Notes: a model not told the origin generated them from the sequence alone. A stretch of 64,000 bases of DNA from Dryomyza anilis (GCA_951804985.1 OX638130.1:77866583-77930582); one strand, 5' to 3'. Counted from the stretch's first letter, positions 45,181 to 59,296 are shown. Made by a program: numbers and translations.

Positions 45181-46110
45181 TGACTAAGGTAACTTTGTCT
45201 TGTCATCGTCGTTAACTGCTAGACTCATTCGACGCGTCTCTCTCTTTAATCTGGAGAATGCTGCGCTGACTGCTCGTGTGCTCCAGTCAATGCTCAACTA
45301 GAATAAAATACGAAATGTTATCTTTGCGACTACCGTTTTACAGGGAACGCAAGGTTATTACAAAAGTTATCTATTAAACATCGTTTAGATATATCAGAAA
45401 GTTAACTTTTTAAAGTAATCAAATCGGAATAATACCCTCATAGTGGCACCTCTGTACTTCATACTTCAAAGTTGGCATTCGTTTTTATGCTGCGTCATAC
45501 TGTTTGCTATTCGCGTTTTTGGTGCTCGGTTTATTTTTGGTGTGGACAAAAATGTTCGATTTATAATAAAAAGTTAACCGCGACAAGAAAATCGCGTCTA
45601 TAAATCGCTATAAAATCTGGTTTATGAAATTAATAATGTTTGTGGTCTGGAATACGAGCTACACCGCGTCTAATTGGACACTGTGAAATTTTACGAGATG
45701 CAGTATAGAGCTTACTGCAGGCGGCATCTACCACGTGAAGAATGTACAGTAGACTGATTCATATAGACTGATATCATACTGAAATGATTCGCTCCGCGTC
45801 GACTTTTTGAAACTAGTACCTCTAAAACTAAAAACAATCCTTTAAAAGCCAAAAAAAAGATGATCCTGTGATGTTTCGCAAAGAGCTTAAAGGACATTTT
45901 TGAACTTATAACGACCATTTAACGACCAATTAAATTATTGTTGATTTAAGTATAAAAAATATGTCACTAGCTTTTTTAAAATCGAGTTTTAGCTAATACA
46001 GCTAGCTTGCACTTTTAAAGCATAAATGCTTGAAAAAATTTACCCACTAATAGTAGTTGGGCTCGTAACAAACGCATGCAGTTGTTGAAATATCTACAAT
46101 ATTATTTTTG
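45181..46110. other. Arm DNA without recognised gene, left
   Basis: Mirrored at 48118-49049. Moderate GC around 45190-45300 and 45660-45800. No protein family recognised; a frame of 68 codons occurs identically in both arms. It may be a 5' region of one of the LINEs. Confidence 0.4.
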
Positions 46111-46113
46111 TTA

Positions 46114-46485
46114 TTAAAGCTTCAATCTACATTTGAGTTGACTTTTTGACAGATTAACATTAAAATGTGTGCAATTATAAACTATATTACACATACGGTT
46201 AAAAGGTGATGATACAACATAATTTGTTCTACTATATGGAAGATAGAATAATGTATCACCATTTCTACTACTTCTACGATTTTGATTAAAGGTAATATAT
46301 CGTAGAAGCTCTGGTGAAAACAATTTACCAGTAATGAGTTGATGTATATAGATTACATCGGCATTTTTCTGCGATCTTCAAGTGATTTCAAGTTTAATAG
46401 CTTCAGCCGATCCTCGTATGGTGGAAGATCGTAATTATCAACCCAATTTAAACCATTGAGAGCGAATCGTACAAAGGTTTTTTTG
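46114..46485 (-). pseudogene. C-terminal part of a Jockey-like LINE RT, left arm
   Basis: Minus strand TFVRFALNGLNWVDNYDLPP, EDRLKLLNLKSLEDRRKM, then in another frame FSPELLRYITFNQNR … FYLPYSRTNYVVSSPFNRM and a stop: the conserved C-terminus of Jockey-type RTs. It continues the RT at 54071-55390, interrupted at the target duplication GTTTTTTTG (46477-46485) of the foldback element. Confidence 0.8.
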
Positions 46486-47040
46486 CAGGGTTTAAATTGC
46501 TGCCAACACATTAGCAAAAGCAAAGAAAATATGACTATTCTGTGCTGTCACAATTTTCACATTTTCAAAAATTGCTGCTGCTGTGACTGCGACTATTTCA
46601 AACACAACAGCAGTAGTAGCCAGTAGCACATTTCTGAAAACTAAAACTATGAGAGTCACCAGTAGTAATTCAAATTTAAAAAATAACTACTGCTGCTGCT
46701 GGTGCTATTTAATTTTCACATTGTTACGACGGCTGTTGATGTTCGGTTTTTGTGTATGACACAACTACCGATAGTCGTTGTTCGGTTGTTGCAGGATAGT
46801 CGACAGTCGTTGTTCGGGTTTTTGCAAACAACCATTAGCCGAGTAGCCAGTCATTGTTCGGTTGTTGCGAATTACTGTAGTAGTTCATATTTAGAACCGA
46901 CAGCAATGGTTCGTGAATTGTTCTACGCGGCTGCGTAAGACATATAGCAACAACACGCACGAACACATGAAACTATCAGTTACTGTTGTTGTCATGTGTG
47001 CTTGCCATGTAATAACATGATCGAGTCGACGCTGCAGAGC

Positions 47041-47153
<113 letters not shown>

Positions 47154-47745
47154 AATATTACCACAAAGCAACACTGATAACGCACGCGGCGCTCTGCAGC
47201 GTCGACTCGATCATGTTATTACATGGCAAGCACACATGACAACAACAGTAACTGATAGTTTCATGTGTTCGTGCGTGTTGTTGCTATATGTCTTACGCAG
47301 CCGCGTAGAACAATTCACGAACCATTGCTGTCGGTTCTAAATATGAACTACTACAGTAATTCGCAACAACCGAACAATGACTGGCTACTCGGCTAATGGT
47401 TGTTTGCAAAAACCCGAACAACGACTGTCGACTATCCTGCAACAACCGAACAACGACTATCGGTAGTTGTGTCATACACAAAAACCGAACATCAACAGCC
47501 GTCGTAACAATGTGAAAATTAAATAGCACCAGCAGCAGCAGTAGTTATTTTTTAAATTTGAATTACTACTGGTGACTCTCATAGTTTTAGTTTTCAGAAA
47601 TGTGCTACTGGCTACTACTGCTGTTGTGTTTGAAATAGTCGCAGTCACAGCAGCAGCAATTTTTGAAAATGTGAAAATTGTGACAGCACAGAATAGTCAT
47701 ATTTTCTTTGCTTTTGCTAATGTGTTGGCAGCAATTTAAACCCTG

Positions 47746-48117
47746 CAAAAAAACCTTTGTACGATTCGCTCTCAATGGTTTAAATTGGGTTGATAATTAC
47801 GATCTTCCACCATACGAGGATCGGCTGAAGCTATTAAACTTGAAATCACTTGAAGATCGCAGAAAAATGCCGATGTAATCTATATACATCAACTCATTAC
47901 TGGTAAATTGTTTTCACCAGAGCTTCTACGATATATTACCTTTAATCAAAATCGTAGAAGTAGTAGAAATGGTGATACATTATTCTATCTTCCATATAGT
48001 AGAACAAATTATGTTGTATCATCACCTTTTAACCGTATGTGTAATATAGTTTATAATTGCACACATTTTAATGTTAATCTGTCAAAAAGTCAACTCAAAT
48101 GTAGATTGAAGCTTTAA
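47746..48117 (+). pseudogene. C-terminal part of the Jockey-like LINE RT, right arm
   Basis: Inverted copy of 46114-46485: FVRFALNGLNWVDNY, then the frame LFSPELLRYITFNQNRR … LSKSQLKCRLKL and a stop at 48115-48117. It carries the inverted target motif CAAAAAAAC at 47746-47754. Confidence 0.8.
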
Positions 48118-49049
48118 TAACAAAAATAATATTGTAGATATTTCAACAACTGCATGCGTTTGTTACGAGCCCAACTACTATTAGTGGGTAAATTTTTTCA
48201 AGCATTTATGCTTTAAAAGTGCAAGCTAGCTGTATTAGCTAAAACTCGATTTTAAAAAAGCTAGTGACACATTTTTTATACTTAAATCAACAATAATTTA
48301 ATTGGTCGTTAAATGGTCGTTATAAGTTCAAAAATGTCCTTTAAGCTCTTTGCGAAACATCACAGGATCATCTTTTTTTTGGCTTTTAAAGGATTGTTTT
48401 TAGTTTTAGAGGTACTAGTTTCAAAAAGTCGACGCGGAGCGAATCATTTCAGTATGATATCAGTCTATATGAATCAGTCTACTGTACATTCTTCACGTGG
48501 TAGATGCCGCCTGCAGTAAGCTCTATACTGCATCTCGTAAAATTTCACAGTGTCCAATTAGACGCGGTGTAGCTCGTATTCCAGACCACAAACATTATTA
48601 ATTTCATAAACCAGATTTTATAGCGATTTATAGACGCGATTTTCTTGTCGCGGTTAACTTTTTATTATAAATCGAACATTTTTGTCCACACCAAAAATAA
48701 ACCGAGCACCAAAAACGCGAATAGCAAACAGTATGACGCAGCATAAAAACGAATGCCAACTTTGAAGTATGAAGTACAGAGGTGCCACTATGAGGGTATT
48801 ATTCCGATTTGATTACTTTAAAAAGTTAACTTTCTGATATATCTAAACGATGTTTAATAGATAACTTTTGTAATAACCTTGCGTTCCCTGTAAAACGGTA
48901 GTCGCAAAGATAACATTTCGTATTTTATTCTAGTTGAGCATTGACTGGAGCACACGAGCAGTCAGCGCAGCATTCTCCAGATTAAAGAGAGAGACGCGTC
49001 GAATGAGTCTAGCAGTTAACGACGATGACAAGACAAAGTTACCTTAGTC
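48118..49049. other. Arm DNA without recognised gene, right
   Basis: Mirror of 45181-46110. No family recognised. The 68-codon frame at 48313-48519 is identical to the left-arm frame and shows no motif. Confidence 0.4.
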
Positions 49050-49311
49050 AACGAGCAAAAAGAGTACGTGCGTATTGGACAGAAAGCGAATTTTAACACA
49101 CCCAAGTTCGAGATCGTGAAGGACCTCCTCTATCTTGGTTCCAGCATCACCACCAAAAACGACGTAAGCCTGGATATTAAACGGAGAATAACTCTTGCCA
49201 ACAGGTGGTACATTGGGCTCAGTAGGTAATTGAGAAACAGAGCCCTCTCTCGCCGGACAAAAATATCACTCTACAAGTCGCTCACCATGCCCGTCCTACT
49301 TTATGGTGCAG
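49050..49311 (+). pseudogene. Fragment of another LINE RT (thumb region), right arm
   Basis: Inverted copy of 44918-45180 with KFEIVKDLLYLGSSIT, RRITLANRWYIGLSR and MPVLLYGAET, joined directly to ORF1 of the I/LOA-like LINE. One substitution from the left arm was noticed (AGAAAGCGAA against AGAATGCGAA). Confidence 0.75.
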
Positions 49312-49722
49312 AAACAGAAAAAAACAACTAATATTACAACAAATTCTAATAATTCGTTTAACCTAAATTTTGGAGATTTTCCAATGCTCCCAAAAAAGTG
49401 TCAGCGTGTGGACGTTGTGTGTGCAGCTCCGGCATCTAAAAAGCCAAGTAACATCAATAAATCAGCTGAAAAGATTATTCCTACTGCGAGTAAACTACAA
49501 GGTAAATCTTTAAATTTGAATACTGAACATATAGCATCTGTAAATACAATTAAATACCCTCCACAACCACAATCTCACCAATCATCAACAGTTAATGCCA
49601 TTAATAATACAGCAGTTAATGAAGACTTTAACTCTTCACAAATTTCAACATATACTATCGACGATTTCGATCAATTTCAGAAATCTTTACAAGACAATAG
49701 TTACAACGTATTAAATTCTTAA
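49312..49722 (+). pseudogene. ORF1 tail of the I/LOA-like LINE, right arm
   Basis: Same product as 44509-44917 with one amino-acid change. It ends in NVLNS and a stop, with ORF2 starting within some 40 bp, the usual spacing in this group. Confidence 0.65.
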
Positions 49723-49739
49723 ATTAATAAAGAAAAATG

Positions 49740-51816
49740 TTAAAATTAATGCCACTAGTATACGCTCAAAAAAATCACAATTATCTCAATTTTTAAATTC
49801 AAACAACATATCAATAGCTTGTATTTCGGAATCAATCAAAAATTATAACATCTTACGAAAGGATAGGGACACTGTCACTTTTGGTGGTGGTGTTGCTATA
49901 CTAATTAAAAACAATATTCAATATAAAACAATTACCATTTCTACAATTCGTTCTAATATCGAAACTGTTGCTTGTGAAACTCTTCACAAGGAACATTAAT
50001 AATTATTTCTATCTACATTCTACCATCAGCAGTGTTTTCCAAATCTCATCTAAATGATTTACTTTCGGGTTTACCTATTAATTCACATTTACTTATATGT
50101 GGTGATTTCAATGCACATCACACATGCTGGGGCAGCTCCTCATGTGATACAAAAGGTAAGATTTGTTACGACTTTATTGAAAATAACAATCTTGTGCTTT
50201 TGAACAATGGAGCTTCAACATTTTTTGGCTGCTCTGGACCATCCGCGATTGACATTTCAGTTTGCTCTTCAAGTCTATCATTGGTTTCCACTTGGAAAAC
50301 TTTAAATGAGTGTCTTGGAAGCAATCACTGTGGTATTGAAATTGATCTGAATTTCCAGCCAACTACTGTGGTGGCAAGAAGAGATTTTTTGATACCTAAA
50401 AACATTAGTAAAAGAATCATTAATGAAAAAATATGGAACATTATTTACAGCAATGATGAATCGGATAAATTTAATAAATTTTCTAAATTATTTTTTGACC
50501 ACTTTAAAAATTCAAAAATTAAAAATCATACTGATAATCCTTGGTGGAATACTAAGTGTATGAAGGCATCTGCAAATCAAATTCTTCGTTTTTCTAAATT
50601 TAAAAAGAATCCTTCACGCGAAAATTTTAATGCGCTAAAAGCAGTTAAGAAAAATTATTTCTATACTATTCGTCAGGAAAAGAGAAATGGCTGGAAATTG
50701 TTCTGTGAAGAAATCAGTTTTAATATATCTGTTGGTGAGTTATGGGATAAAATTAAAATCTGGCATACATGTTAAAAAGCCAGATCCAATTTCTTCCCTC
50801 TGATCCTGTGATGAAAATTACTCCAAGCAATAATCCGTTAAACCATTCATTGACGTTGAATTTTTCATTTAATGAACTTAATATTGCTATTTCTAAATCA
50901 AAAGATTCTGATCCAGGTTTGGACGGTATTAGAAATGGACACATTAAAAACTTCAATTCTAGTAACAAATTTGCTTTACTACAAATGTTTAACAATGTTT
51001 TAAAATCTGGTTTAATACCAGACTCATGGATGCAATATAAAGTTATGCCTCTACAAAAAAAGGAAAACCCGCGAATATTCCTTCTTCATATCGTTGTATT
51101 GCTTTAATTTCATGTCTCAGGAAACTTTTTGAGCGCATGATTGGCAATAGTATTGAACATTTCTTAGAATCTAAATATAAATTACATTCAGCTCAATCAG
51201 GTTTCTGTCGCGGAAGATCGACGACGGACAACGTTATAACATTATACACATCAGCAAAACTTGCAATTCAAAAATCAAATTATATGGTTGCTTTGTTTAT
51301 TGACATTAAAGGAGCATTTGATAACGTTAACATAGCTTTTTTTTTTTTTTTTTTTTTTTTTTGGAATATCTACTAAGATCCACAGCACTCAGACAGACTA
51401 TATCCATTGTACTGTGAAATCTATTCCCTACGATTTTGTGGTTAATATCACCACGAGCGCCCATGCCCAAGCCGGGAACCCGAGACCTTCAGAATGCAAG
51501 TCCAGCGCGCTACCTCTGGACTGCTGAAGACGGCAAAACATAGCTTTACTAACAGCTCAACTTAAGCTTTTAGCATTACCTAATCATCTCTGTGAAATCA
51601 TTTACAGCTTATCTAGCCATAAAGAATTAATTCTTCAATCGTCTTCTGGTACTATATGTAGAAGGTCGTTTACTGGTACTCCTCAGGGTGCTGTATTAAG
51701 TCCACTTTGCTTTCATGTTTATATAAACAGTTTATTTTCTCTCATCATTACGGATATACTACCATATGTAGACGATATCGTTATTTTTACATCAGACAGT
51801 TCTTTAAATCAAGCTA
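49740..51816 (+). pseudogene. ORF2 of the I/LOA-like LINE, right arm, truncated after YVDD
   Basis: One endonuclease copy (GDFNAHHTCWG, SAIDISV, LGSNHCG), then RT (DPGLDGIRN, RGRSTTDN, DIKGAFDNVN, SINE insertion, GTPQGAVLSPL, YVDD near 51770). A stop lies at about 50000, and frame changes near 50775, 51080 and 51380 match those of the left arm. The reading ends at SSLNQA, where it is fused to the foldback arm at 51816/51817. Confidence 0.85.
51340..51536 (-). mobile_element. tRNA-derived SINE, right arm
   Basis: Same SINE at the same LINE position in the inverted arm, with the same duplication (AACATAGCTTT at 51329-51339 and 51537-51547). One C/T difference was noted near the head, and the A-tail length differs. 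SINE insertion therefore predates the palindrome. Confidence 0.85.
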
Positions 51817-52361
51817 AATATGACTATTCTGTGCTGTCACAATTTCACATTTTCAAAAATTGCTGCTGCTGTGACTGCGACTATTTCAAACACAACAGCA
51901 GTAGTAGCCAGTAGCACATTTCTGAAAACTAAAACTATGAGAGTCACCAGTAGTAATTCAAATTTAAAAAATAACTACTGCTGCTGCTGGTGCTATTTAA
52001 TTTTCACATTGTTACGACGGCTGTTGATGTTCGGTTTTTGTGTATGACACAACTACCGATAGTCGTTGTTCGGTTGTTGCAGGATAGTCGACAGTCGTTG
52101 TTCGGGTTTTTGCAAACAACCATTAGCCGAGTAGCCAGTCATTGTTCGGTTGTTGCGAATTACTGTAGTAGTTCATATTTAGAACCGACAGCAATGGTTC
52201 GTGAATTGTTCTACGCGGCTGCGTAAGACATATAGCAACAACACGCACGAACACATGAAACTATCAATTACTGTTGTTGTCATGTGTGCTTGCCATGTAA
52301 TAACATGATCGAGTCGACGCTGCAGAGCGCCGCGTGCGTTATCAGTGTTGCTTTGTGGTAA

Positions 52362-52680
<319 letters not shown>

Positions 52681-53337
52681 TTTGGGATAATTCTATGTAT
52701 ATTTCTTTTACAAAACAACGAGTTAAATTTATTTCTGATTTGGTTTTACTTTGTTACAGCGTACTCTCACCGTACTTTCTTTCCTTCCGTGTTGAATCAT
52801 TTCTTAAATAAAATAGGGCAAACGTTTGTTTGAGATTTGAATCAATTTAGATGCAAATTGTATGTCCAAAACCTTTTACAAAATAATTACAAATAATTAT
52901 TTTTTTTTGCAAGCGAAAATTATATAAATGTTATCAAAAAGAAATAAATTTTTACTCAAAATGACAACATTTTTATATATTTGTAATTTTAAAAAAATAA
53001 GCAATATACATGAGCACATTAAAACCAATCTGAAATAATTAAACACTTTAAATTTTTAGTTATAAATCGAATTTTTAGTAAATGCTTTTTAGTGAAAAAT
53101 TGTTTTTTTTTAGTGCAAAATTGAATTTTAATTGAAAAAATATTATTTTAGTTAAAATTAAATTATAATTGAAAATTTGAATTTGAAGTGCAAAATTGGA
53201 TTTTCACTGACAATTATAATTTTAGTGAAAACTAGAATTTTCGGTGAAAATTTCAATTTTTAATAAAAAAAATTATTTTATTAGTGAACAATTTACTTTT
53301 TAGTTAAATAACATATTTTATTCATATTTTATTATAT
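52681..53337. repeat. Foldback interior with degenerate TTTTAGTGAAAATT repeats
   Basis: 52681-53050 holds no gene. 53050-53320 consists of a dozen or so degenerate copies of TTTTAGTGAAAATTTGAATT in irregular spacing. Confidence 0.55.
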
Positions 53338-53493
53338 GCTGCGTTTTGTTCATAACTTAAATTTGAGCCGGAACAAATTTTATACGCAAAACAAAAACAA
53401 ATTTGGGCTAGATAGATTTATCTAGCTCAAATTGTTTTTGTTTTGCGTACAAAATTTGTTCCGGCTCAAATTTAAATTATGAAAAAAAACAGC
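53338..53493. mobile_element. 156-bp hairpin MITE
   Basis: GCTGCGTTTTGTTCATAACT … GGGCTAGATA is followed by its near-exact reverse complement TATCTAGCTC … AAAAAACAGC. Arms are about 75 bp with almost no loop and one or two gaps. Confidence 0.85.
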
Positions 53494-54070
53494 TATTATT
53501 TACTGTTTCATAGTATTTAATGCATTTAGTATCTAAACATACAAATTTAACTTTTAAATAAATACAACATCAAAATAATATTTATTTATTGCTACTAAGC
53601 AACACTGAATACGCACGCGGCGCGCTGCAGCGTCGACTCGATCATGTTATTACATGGCAAGCACACATGACAACAACAGAAACTGATAGTTTCATGTGTT
53701 CATGCGTGTTGTTGCTATATGTCTTACGCAGCCGCGTAGAACAATTCACGAACCATTGCTGTCGGTTCTAAATATGAACTACGACAGTAATTCGCAGCAA
53801 CCGAACAATGACTGGCTACTCGGCTAATGGTTGTTTGCAAAAACCCGAACATCAACAGCCGTCGTAACAATGTGAAAATTAAATAGCACCAGCAGCAGCA
53901 GTAGTCATTTTTTAAATTTGAATTACTACTGGTGACTCTCATAGTTTGAGTTTTCAGAAATGTGCTTAATACTGGCTACTGCTGCAGCTGTTGTGTTTGA
54001 AATAGTCGCAGTCAGAGCAGTTGCTACTGCTATTGCAACATTTCAGTTTTTTTAAACCCTGGTTTTTTTG

Positions 54071-55390
54071 TATACGTTCGATACGATCAGTGTGCACTTT
54101 ATAAAAAGGAGACCATACATGACTTGCATATTCCAGATGACAACGTACTAGAGTATTATATAAAGTTAATGTAGTCAAAGGAGTGTAGTCGCCCAGCGCT
54201 TGATAAAACCAAGAAATGGAGAGGCTTTTTTTACATATATGTTCAATATAAAGTTTGAACGATAAAGTGGGATCAACAAACAGACCTAGATCCTTTACTA
54301 TATGTACTCGACTAACATTTTCATCTTTTATCTTCTAGTTATGCTCTATATTGTTTCTTTTTCGAGAAAATACCATAGACTGACACTTATCTGGATTAAG
54401 TACCAAATGGTTCTTAAAACTCCAAATCTCAGAAAAATTTAAATCCGTCTGCAGTAATTAAGCGTCTTTGTCATCCTTGATAGCCTAATAAATGTTCATG
54501 TCATCGGCATAGATTTATAGATTGGAGTACTTTATATTGTAAATGACTTCATTAATCGCCGAAATAAATAAAAAAAGGACCAAGGTCGGTACCCTGAGGT
54601 ACCCCGGATGTTGCAATAAAAGGTGAAAATGAAACTTTTCTGAAACGTATTTGATATGACCGATCAGATAAATAAGATTGTATCCATTTCACAAAGAATT
54701 CTAGAAAACCAAGTATCTTTAATTTGAACAAAATTAAATTGTGAGGATGTTTGTCGAAAGCTTTACTGCAATCAGTATATATGCAATCAACTTGTTTTCC
54801 TGAATTGATTTCGCCAGTTGTGAATGAGGTGAAATCCAGTAGGTTTGATACCGTGGATCTACCGGTAAAAAATCCATGCTGACGTGTTGTGATTACATGT
54901 TTACAATGAATTTTTACATGATCATACACAATGCGTTCAAACCATTTCGGGATAGATGAGAGTTTAGAAAATGGTCTATAATTGGTAACATCGTTTTTGC
55001 ACCCTTTTTTAAAAATTGGTCTTATAAATGAGTTTTTCCAAAATTTTGGAAAATTACCTTCATTAATTGATTTATTAAATATGATTCTAAGGGGCATACA
55101 TAACGACGCACCACAGTTCTTTAAAATTGTAGCAGGAATACCGTCTGGCCCAGAGCTATAATCATCATCAATTGATGAAATGTATTGCAAGATTAGATCC
55201 GGTGTAAAGGACATAGAATCTAGTGAAGTTTTGGGTGCTGAGTGTATGTATTGAAAATAGTTATTATCAATAATGAACGGATCACTACTAAAGGATTGTT
55301 TAAAAAGGCTAGAAAATAAGCCAGATATAATATAAGGATCACTTGTGAACTCCTCGTTATTTTTAAATAATGCTGTAATTAACTTTAAAT
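54071..55390 (-). pseudogene. Reverse transcriptase of a Jockey-like LINE (N-terminal and palm part)
   Basis: Minus strand: SSGPDGIPATILKNCG, FPKFWKNSFIRPIFKKGC, NYRPFSKLSSIPKWFERI, HGFFTGRSTVSNLLDF, DCSKAFDK, SGVPQGTDLGPFF, then IYADD near 54510 and PDKCQSMVFSRKR, LYNTLVRCHLEYASHVW, RIERIQK. It breaks at the foldback target site; the C-terminus is at 46114-46476. Stops and frame changes at about 54550, 54500 and 54340 show decay. The upstream frame is open to about 55380. Endonuclease and ORF1 are not in the window. Confidence 0.82.
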
Positions 55391-55472
55391 CATTTACTAA
55401 AAGTATGATTTTTAAAATTATGAATTTCTAGGTAACCACCATTATGAACCATAATGGTAAACAAATTATGTA

Positions 55473-55689
55473 AAACTAATGCAGAAACTAATTTGTCGGG
55501 CTTTAGGTCTACCAAATGCAATTGTAGTTTGTACTGGTTCAAAAAAAAAAACAACAGCAGTAATTGACAACAAAACAAAAACATGTTGGGGCGACCGTAC
55601 AGCTGTTTCGGAAGCAGCCAAGCTTCCTTATCAGCAGTATTGTATGAAGTTTATGCTTAGCTAAACCTATAACATCACTTTGTATAATG
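55473..55689. repeat. Dispersed repeat R, copy 2
   Basis: Matches 33584-33795, with shared GCAGCCAAGCTTCC and CCTATAACATCACTTT. The adjoining right side here is an element B fragment, whereas copy 1 is followed by unrelated DNA, so the repeat ends near 55685. Confidence 0.75.
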
Positions 55690-56691
55690 TACAAAATGCG
55701 AATGAGGGACCTGAGGATGGCCAAAATAACACCAGGAAACATCATGGCAATTCAAGAATTGTGTCGGCACGAGTGTGTAAAATGGAATCCAGAAAGTGCC
55801 CGACGGAAGAAAAAAAGACGAACATAATTCACATTCGTTCGTTAAATGAGCCAGATGACCATTGGAGTCTAGAGCAAATACGAAATGATCAAAAGATGGA
55901 CCCCGACATCGCAAAAATAAAGAGTTTCAAGGAATAACAAAGAAAGCCATTATTAAAAGAATTCGCATCCAACAGTCCAAAAAGCAGGGCTTTCTGGTGT
56001 AGTGGCAAAGCCTGAAGCTATAAAATGGTTGTTTGTACCGCGTGTGGAAAACTGAAAATGGCAGATGATGGCATAAAATTTGGTTTTGTTCCCAAGACAA
56101 AAATAAAAGCGATAGTACTGGAATGCCATTGTGGATCCAATGGATGTCATTTGGAAACATTTCAATTGTGTCGGATATCAGAAGACAGTCGCCTATGTAA
56201 TCGCCAGATGTAATCAATGTGTATCCGTAAAAAGAAAACCCGTCGGGAGTCGCGGTAAGATGAATCAATACAACGTAGAAGCACATTGCGAATGTACTGT
56301 CATGGATGTACAAAAGACGATTCCAAATAGTGTTTTGGACAAGAAGAAAAGTGAAGATCGAGAGTTACATCAGTCTTTAAGGCAGAGTATACAAATTGCA
56401 AGTGATAAGATAAAGTCCAGATACGACTTGAGAGCAAACTCTGAGGAATTTAAGGAAGGAGATCTAGTTATGCTTTGTAGCTCGCAACGAGTGAAATTGT
56501 TAAACCCTAAGCTGCAAACACACAGGGAAGGAAAGTACAATATAATTAAAAGGATTAATGCCATAGTGTATCGGATTTAAAATACTACAGGCGTTAGACG
56601 AAAAATGAAAGTCGTACATTTAGAAAGGTTGGCCCATACAGAGACAGAGAGGATTAACATCTGTTCGGGACGAACAAATTTAGGTGGAGGG
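55690..56691 (+). pseudogene. Body fragment of an element B-family retrotransposon
   Basis: Plus strand: end of gag (NSRIVSARVCKMESRKC), then directly HWSLEQIRNDQKMDPDIAKI, the integrase zinc-finger region (ECHCGSNGCHLETF), a linker (NQYNVEAHCECTV) and the C-terminal module (KSRYDLRANSEEFKEGDL, REGKYNIIKRIN), ending with polypurine AGGTGGAGGGCAG at about 56680-56692. Only a trace of the 3' LTR (GTAATTTGCTCC) follows. Stops at 55937 and 56578 and frame changes are present. It shares the gag-integrase junction of 17134-20677. Confidence 0.8.
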
Positions 56692-58200
56692 CAGTAATTT
56701 GCTCCAATATATTTATTGCAGAAGTTCGAAGGACACAAATACAACAATTTTAATGATTTTGGGACCATTATTTTTGATGTATGGGATAATATAGCAGATG
56801 AGGTAGTACGTGCAGAATGTGAATTTTTTTGATAAACTAAAGCAAGTTGTGACCAAGAAAGAGGCAACAACCGAATAATTATCCCATGGAACAAATCTTG
56901 AAACTTTATTATGGGTGTGTGCGAATTAGATACTAAATTGCTGAGTAAACTAAATTGGATGATTTTTAATTTGATCTCCATTCGGTAAACGGTAATTGTT
57001 AAAGTCCATAATCAATCATCATATCGTCGGTGATACTGCAAAACCGGCTATTTACATTTTCGAATACCTCTTACAAAATGAATTTTACAGAATAAACAAA
57101 ACTATTTCGAGTCTCAATTCTGAACTTCATTAAAAACCTGATTAAAACACAAAATTAGACGTAATGCAGTTAGACGGTTTTGCAGTATCGTCGACGATAT
57201 GTCTGTTAGCTGTCTTCCAATTTAGTCTGCTCGAAAATTTGTTAAATTGAAAAGTAAACACTGCATTTAGTTAAGTCATCAATTTAGTCGAATTTTCACA
57301 CACCCTATATACATTGTATTTTTTTTACATTTTGAGTACTCCTTTAATAAAGAAGCTAATTTGTTTTTGTCACACTGTAGATATGTTTTTATGAAAACAT
57401 ACTACTTTTTGATATGTTTTTCTGGAAACATATTTATATTGTAATTGTTATGTAATTATTATGTTTCTATTAGAACATACACCATTTTAAGGGCAACATC
57501 AAAATGTTTACGTGATATCATAATGTAAATCAGAGCTCATTACAACACTGTTCAAGTCTCAATACAACCCTGTTCACAAATGATTTATCAGGCAATTATA
57601 TATTATGTTAACATATAATTCCAAACATACATGTTAATGCATGCAAAATTATGTTTGGGATAGCCCTTTTTTGCAGCGTGTAGGTTAAATATAATCGAAA
57701 ATTAAAAAAAAATATGACAAAAGAAATATTTTACTTGGTGAAAATAATTTTTATGCATTTTTGTGCAGCACCATGTATCTTCTTTAAAATGCTGTGGAAA
57801 AAAATAAATTGTGGCTTTTGTTTAAGAAATGTCAAACATTTTGACTTGTTTAATTTACATTTTTAAAAATGTTAGTTATTTTTAAATAAATACCATTAAC
57901 CATTTCATTAAAAGAAATTACATCGTCCCGCACAAACACTTTTAGCATTTTAACATTTTTAATCAAATATTTTTACCAATTTAATTTTTTAAATTTTTGT
58001 TTTATAGCTTAAGGTTCTTCGTGTCTAATTAGTTTTAATATTTAAAATAATACAGGAGTAAAACTATGTGTTGTGACTAATATTCGGTATCACAATGGAC
58101 CGAGTTAAAATAAATCTAATTGATTATTTTTATGCTTTGTAAATATTTATTAAAACGAGCACTCCTGTTGTGCAAATATTTAAGTAAATAAAAGAAAGTT
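56692..58200. other. No gene; AT-rich DNA with one inverted repeat
   Basis: Inverted pair 57019-57045 and 57175-57201 (CGGTGATACTGCAAAACCG against CGGTTTTGCAGTATCG) about 185 bp in span, possibly a small MITE. 57380-57660 has several ATGTTTTTATGAAAACAT-like palindromes. No coding sequence. Confidence 0.5.
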
Positions 58201-58289
58201 TATACGGACAAGATATTTCCCACGACTGTCGCCATCAACGAACTCAACACAACTGCTTTTATGCAAACGGAAGAGTTGCCATCTCTCTG

Positions 58290-59296
58290 TTAATAGTTAG
58301 CGTTGACAGTTCGGCCTTTCCTGACGGGAATCGTCCTCGATTTCAAAGTAGTTTTCGTCTTCCCCCTCGACTTCTTAGTCTTCTCGTCTGCAATCGTTAG
58401 TTCCATCGGGGATTCTTCGATGCCATCGTGAATTGCAGCTAGTAGACAATTTTGAACAACGTCACGTGGATTGCAATCAAACACGAGCTCCAACGGAGTA
58501 AATCCAGTGGTTGCATTTCTTTGAGAGTTTACCGTCCACTGCAGATCTCTTAACGTCAAATCCCAGTCCTTCGGATTTTCAGTTGTAGTACGTATAAACG
58601 AAAGAATTGTTTGGTTTGCGCGTTCTACCTGACCGTTTGCTCTAGGTGTGCGAACGGCTGTCTTAACATGTTGTATATTTTGTTTCTCACAATATTCTTT
58701 AAAAACTTTTGAAGTGTATGCATTCCCTCGATCGCTCACTATAACATTTGACAACCCGAAATAACTTGTCATATCTTAAAGTGCGGCGATTACCGGATGA
58801 CTTTTTGTATTGCGAACCGATTTTACAGTTAGACTCTTGCAAAATGCATCGGATATGGCCACAACAAAACAGTTTCCCCGCTTACTGCGTACAAAAGGAC
58901 CAAGGTGATCGATATGCATCAGTCGAAACGGGATCGGTTCTACATTTGAAAAATGCATCAGTCCTTCCGATTTTCGCCACTCGTTTTGTAGTAACAACAA
59001 TGTATACATGGAGATATATATTCCTTCACGTATTTTCGCATTTTCGGAAACCAAAATGACTTCAGTATACGCTCTATTGTTTTCTCAATTCCGAAATGAC
59101 CCATGTCATCGTGACATAATTTTTCAATTCGCCATCGAATTGTTTTCGGAACAACACATTTTAAGCCATTTTCCTTTCGGTATAAACGATGCTTGTGTAT
59201 TTGGTACTCACGTTTGTATTGTTTTTCAAGTGGCGAATCACATTCTCCTCTGAGAACTGCTATTACTTGTAACAGTTTTTCATCGCGCAACTGCAT
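58290..59296 (-). pseudogene. Integrase of element C
   Basis: Zinc finger HDDMGHFGIEKTIERIL … CIHCCYY, then the core in another frame: MHIDHLGPF (first D), an in-frame TAA before TSYFGLSN, VSDRGNAYTSKVF (second D) and GQVERANQTIL (E). The C-terminus is basic (KKSRGKTKTTLKSRTIPVRK). Motif-complete, but broken by one frameshift and one stop. Confidence 0.82.
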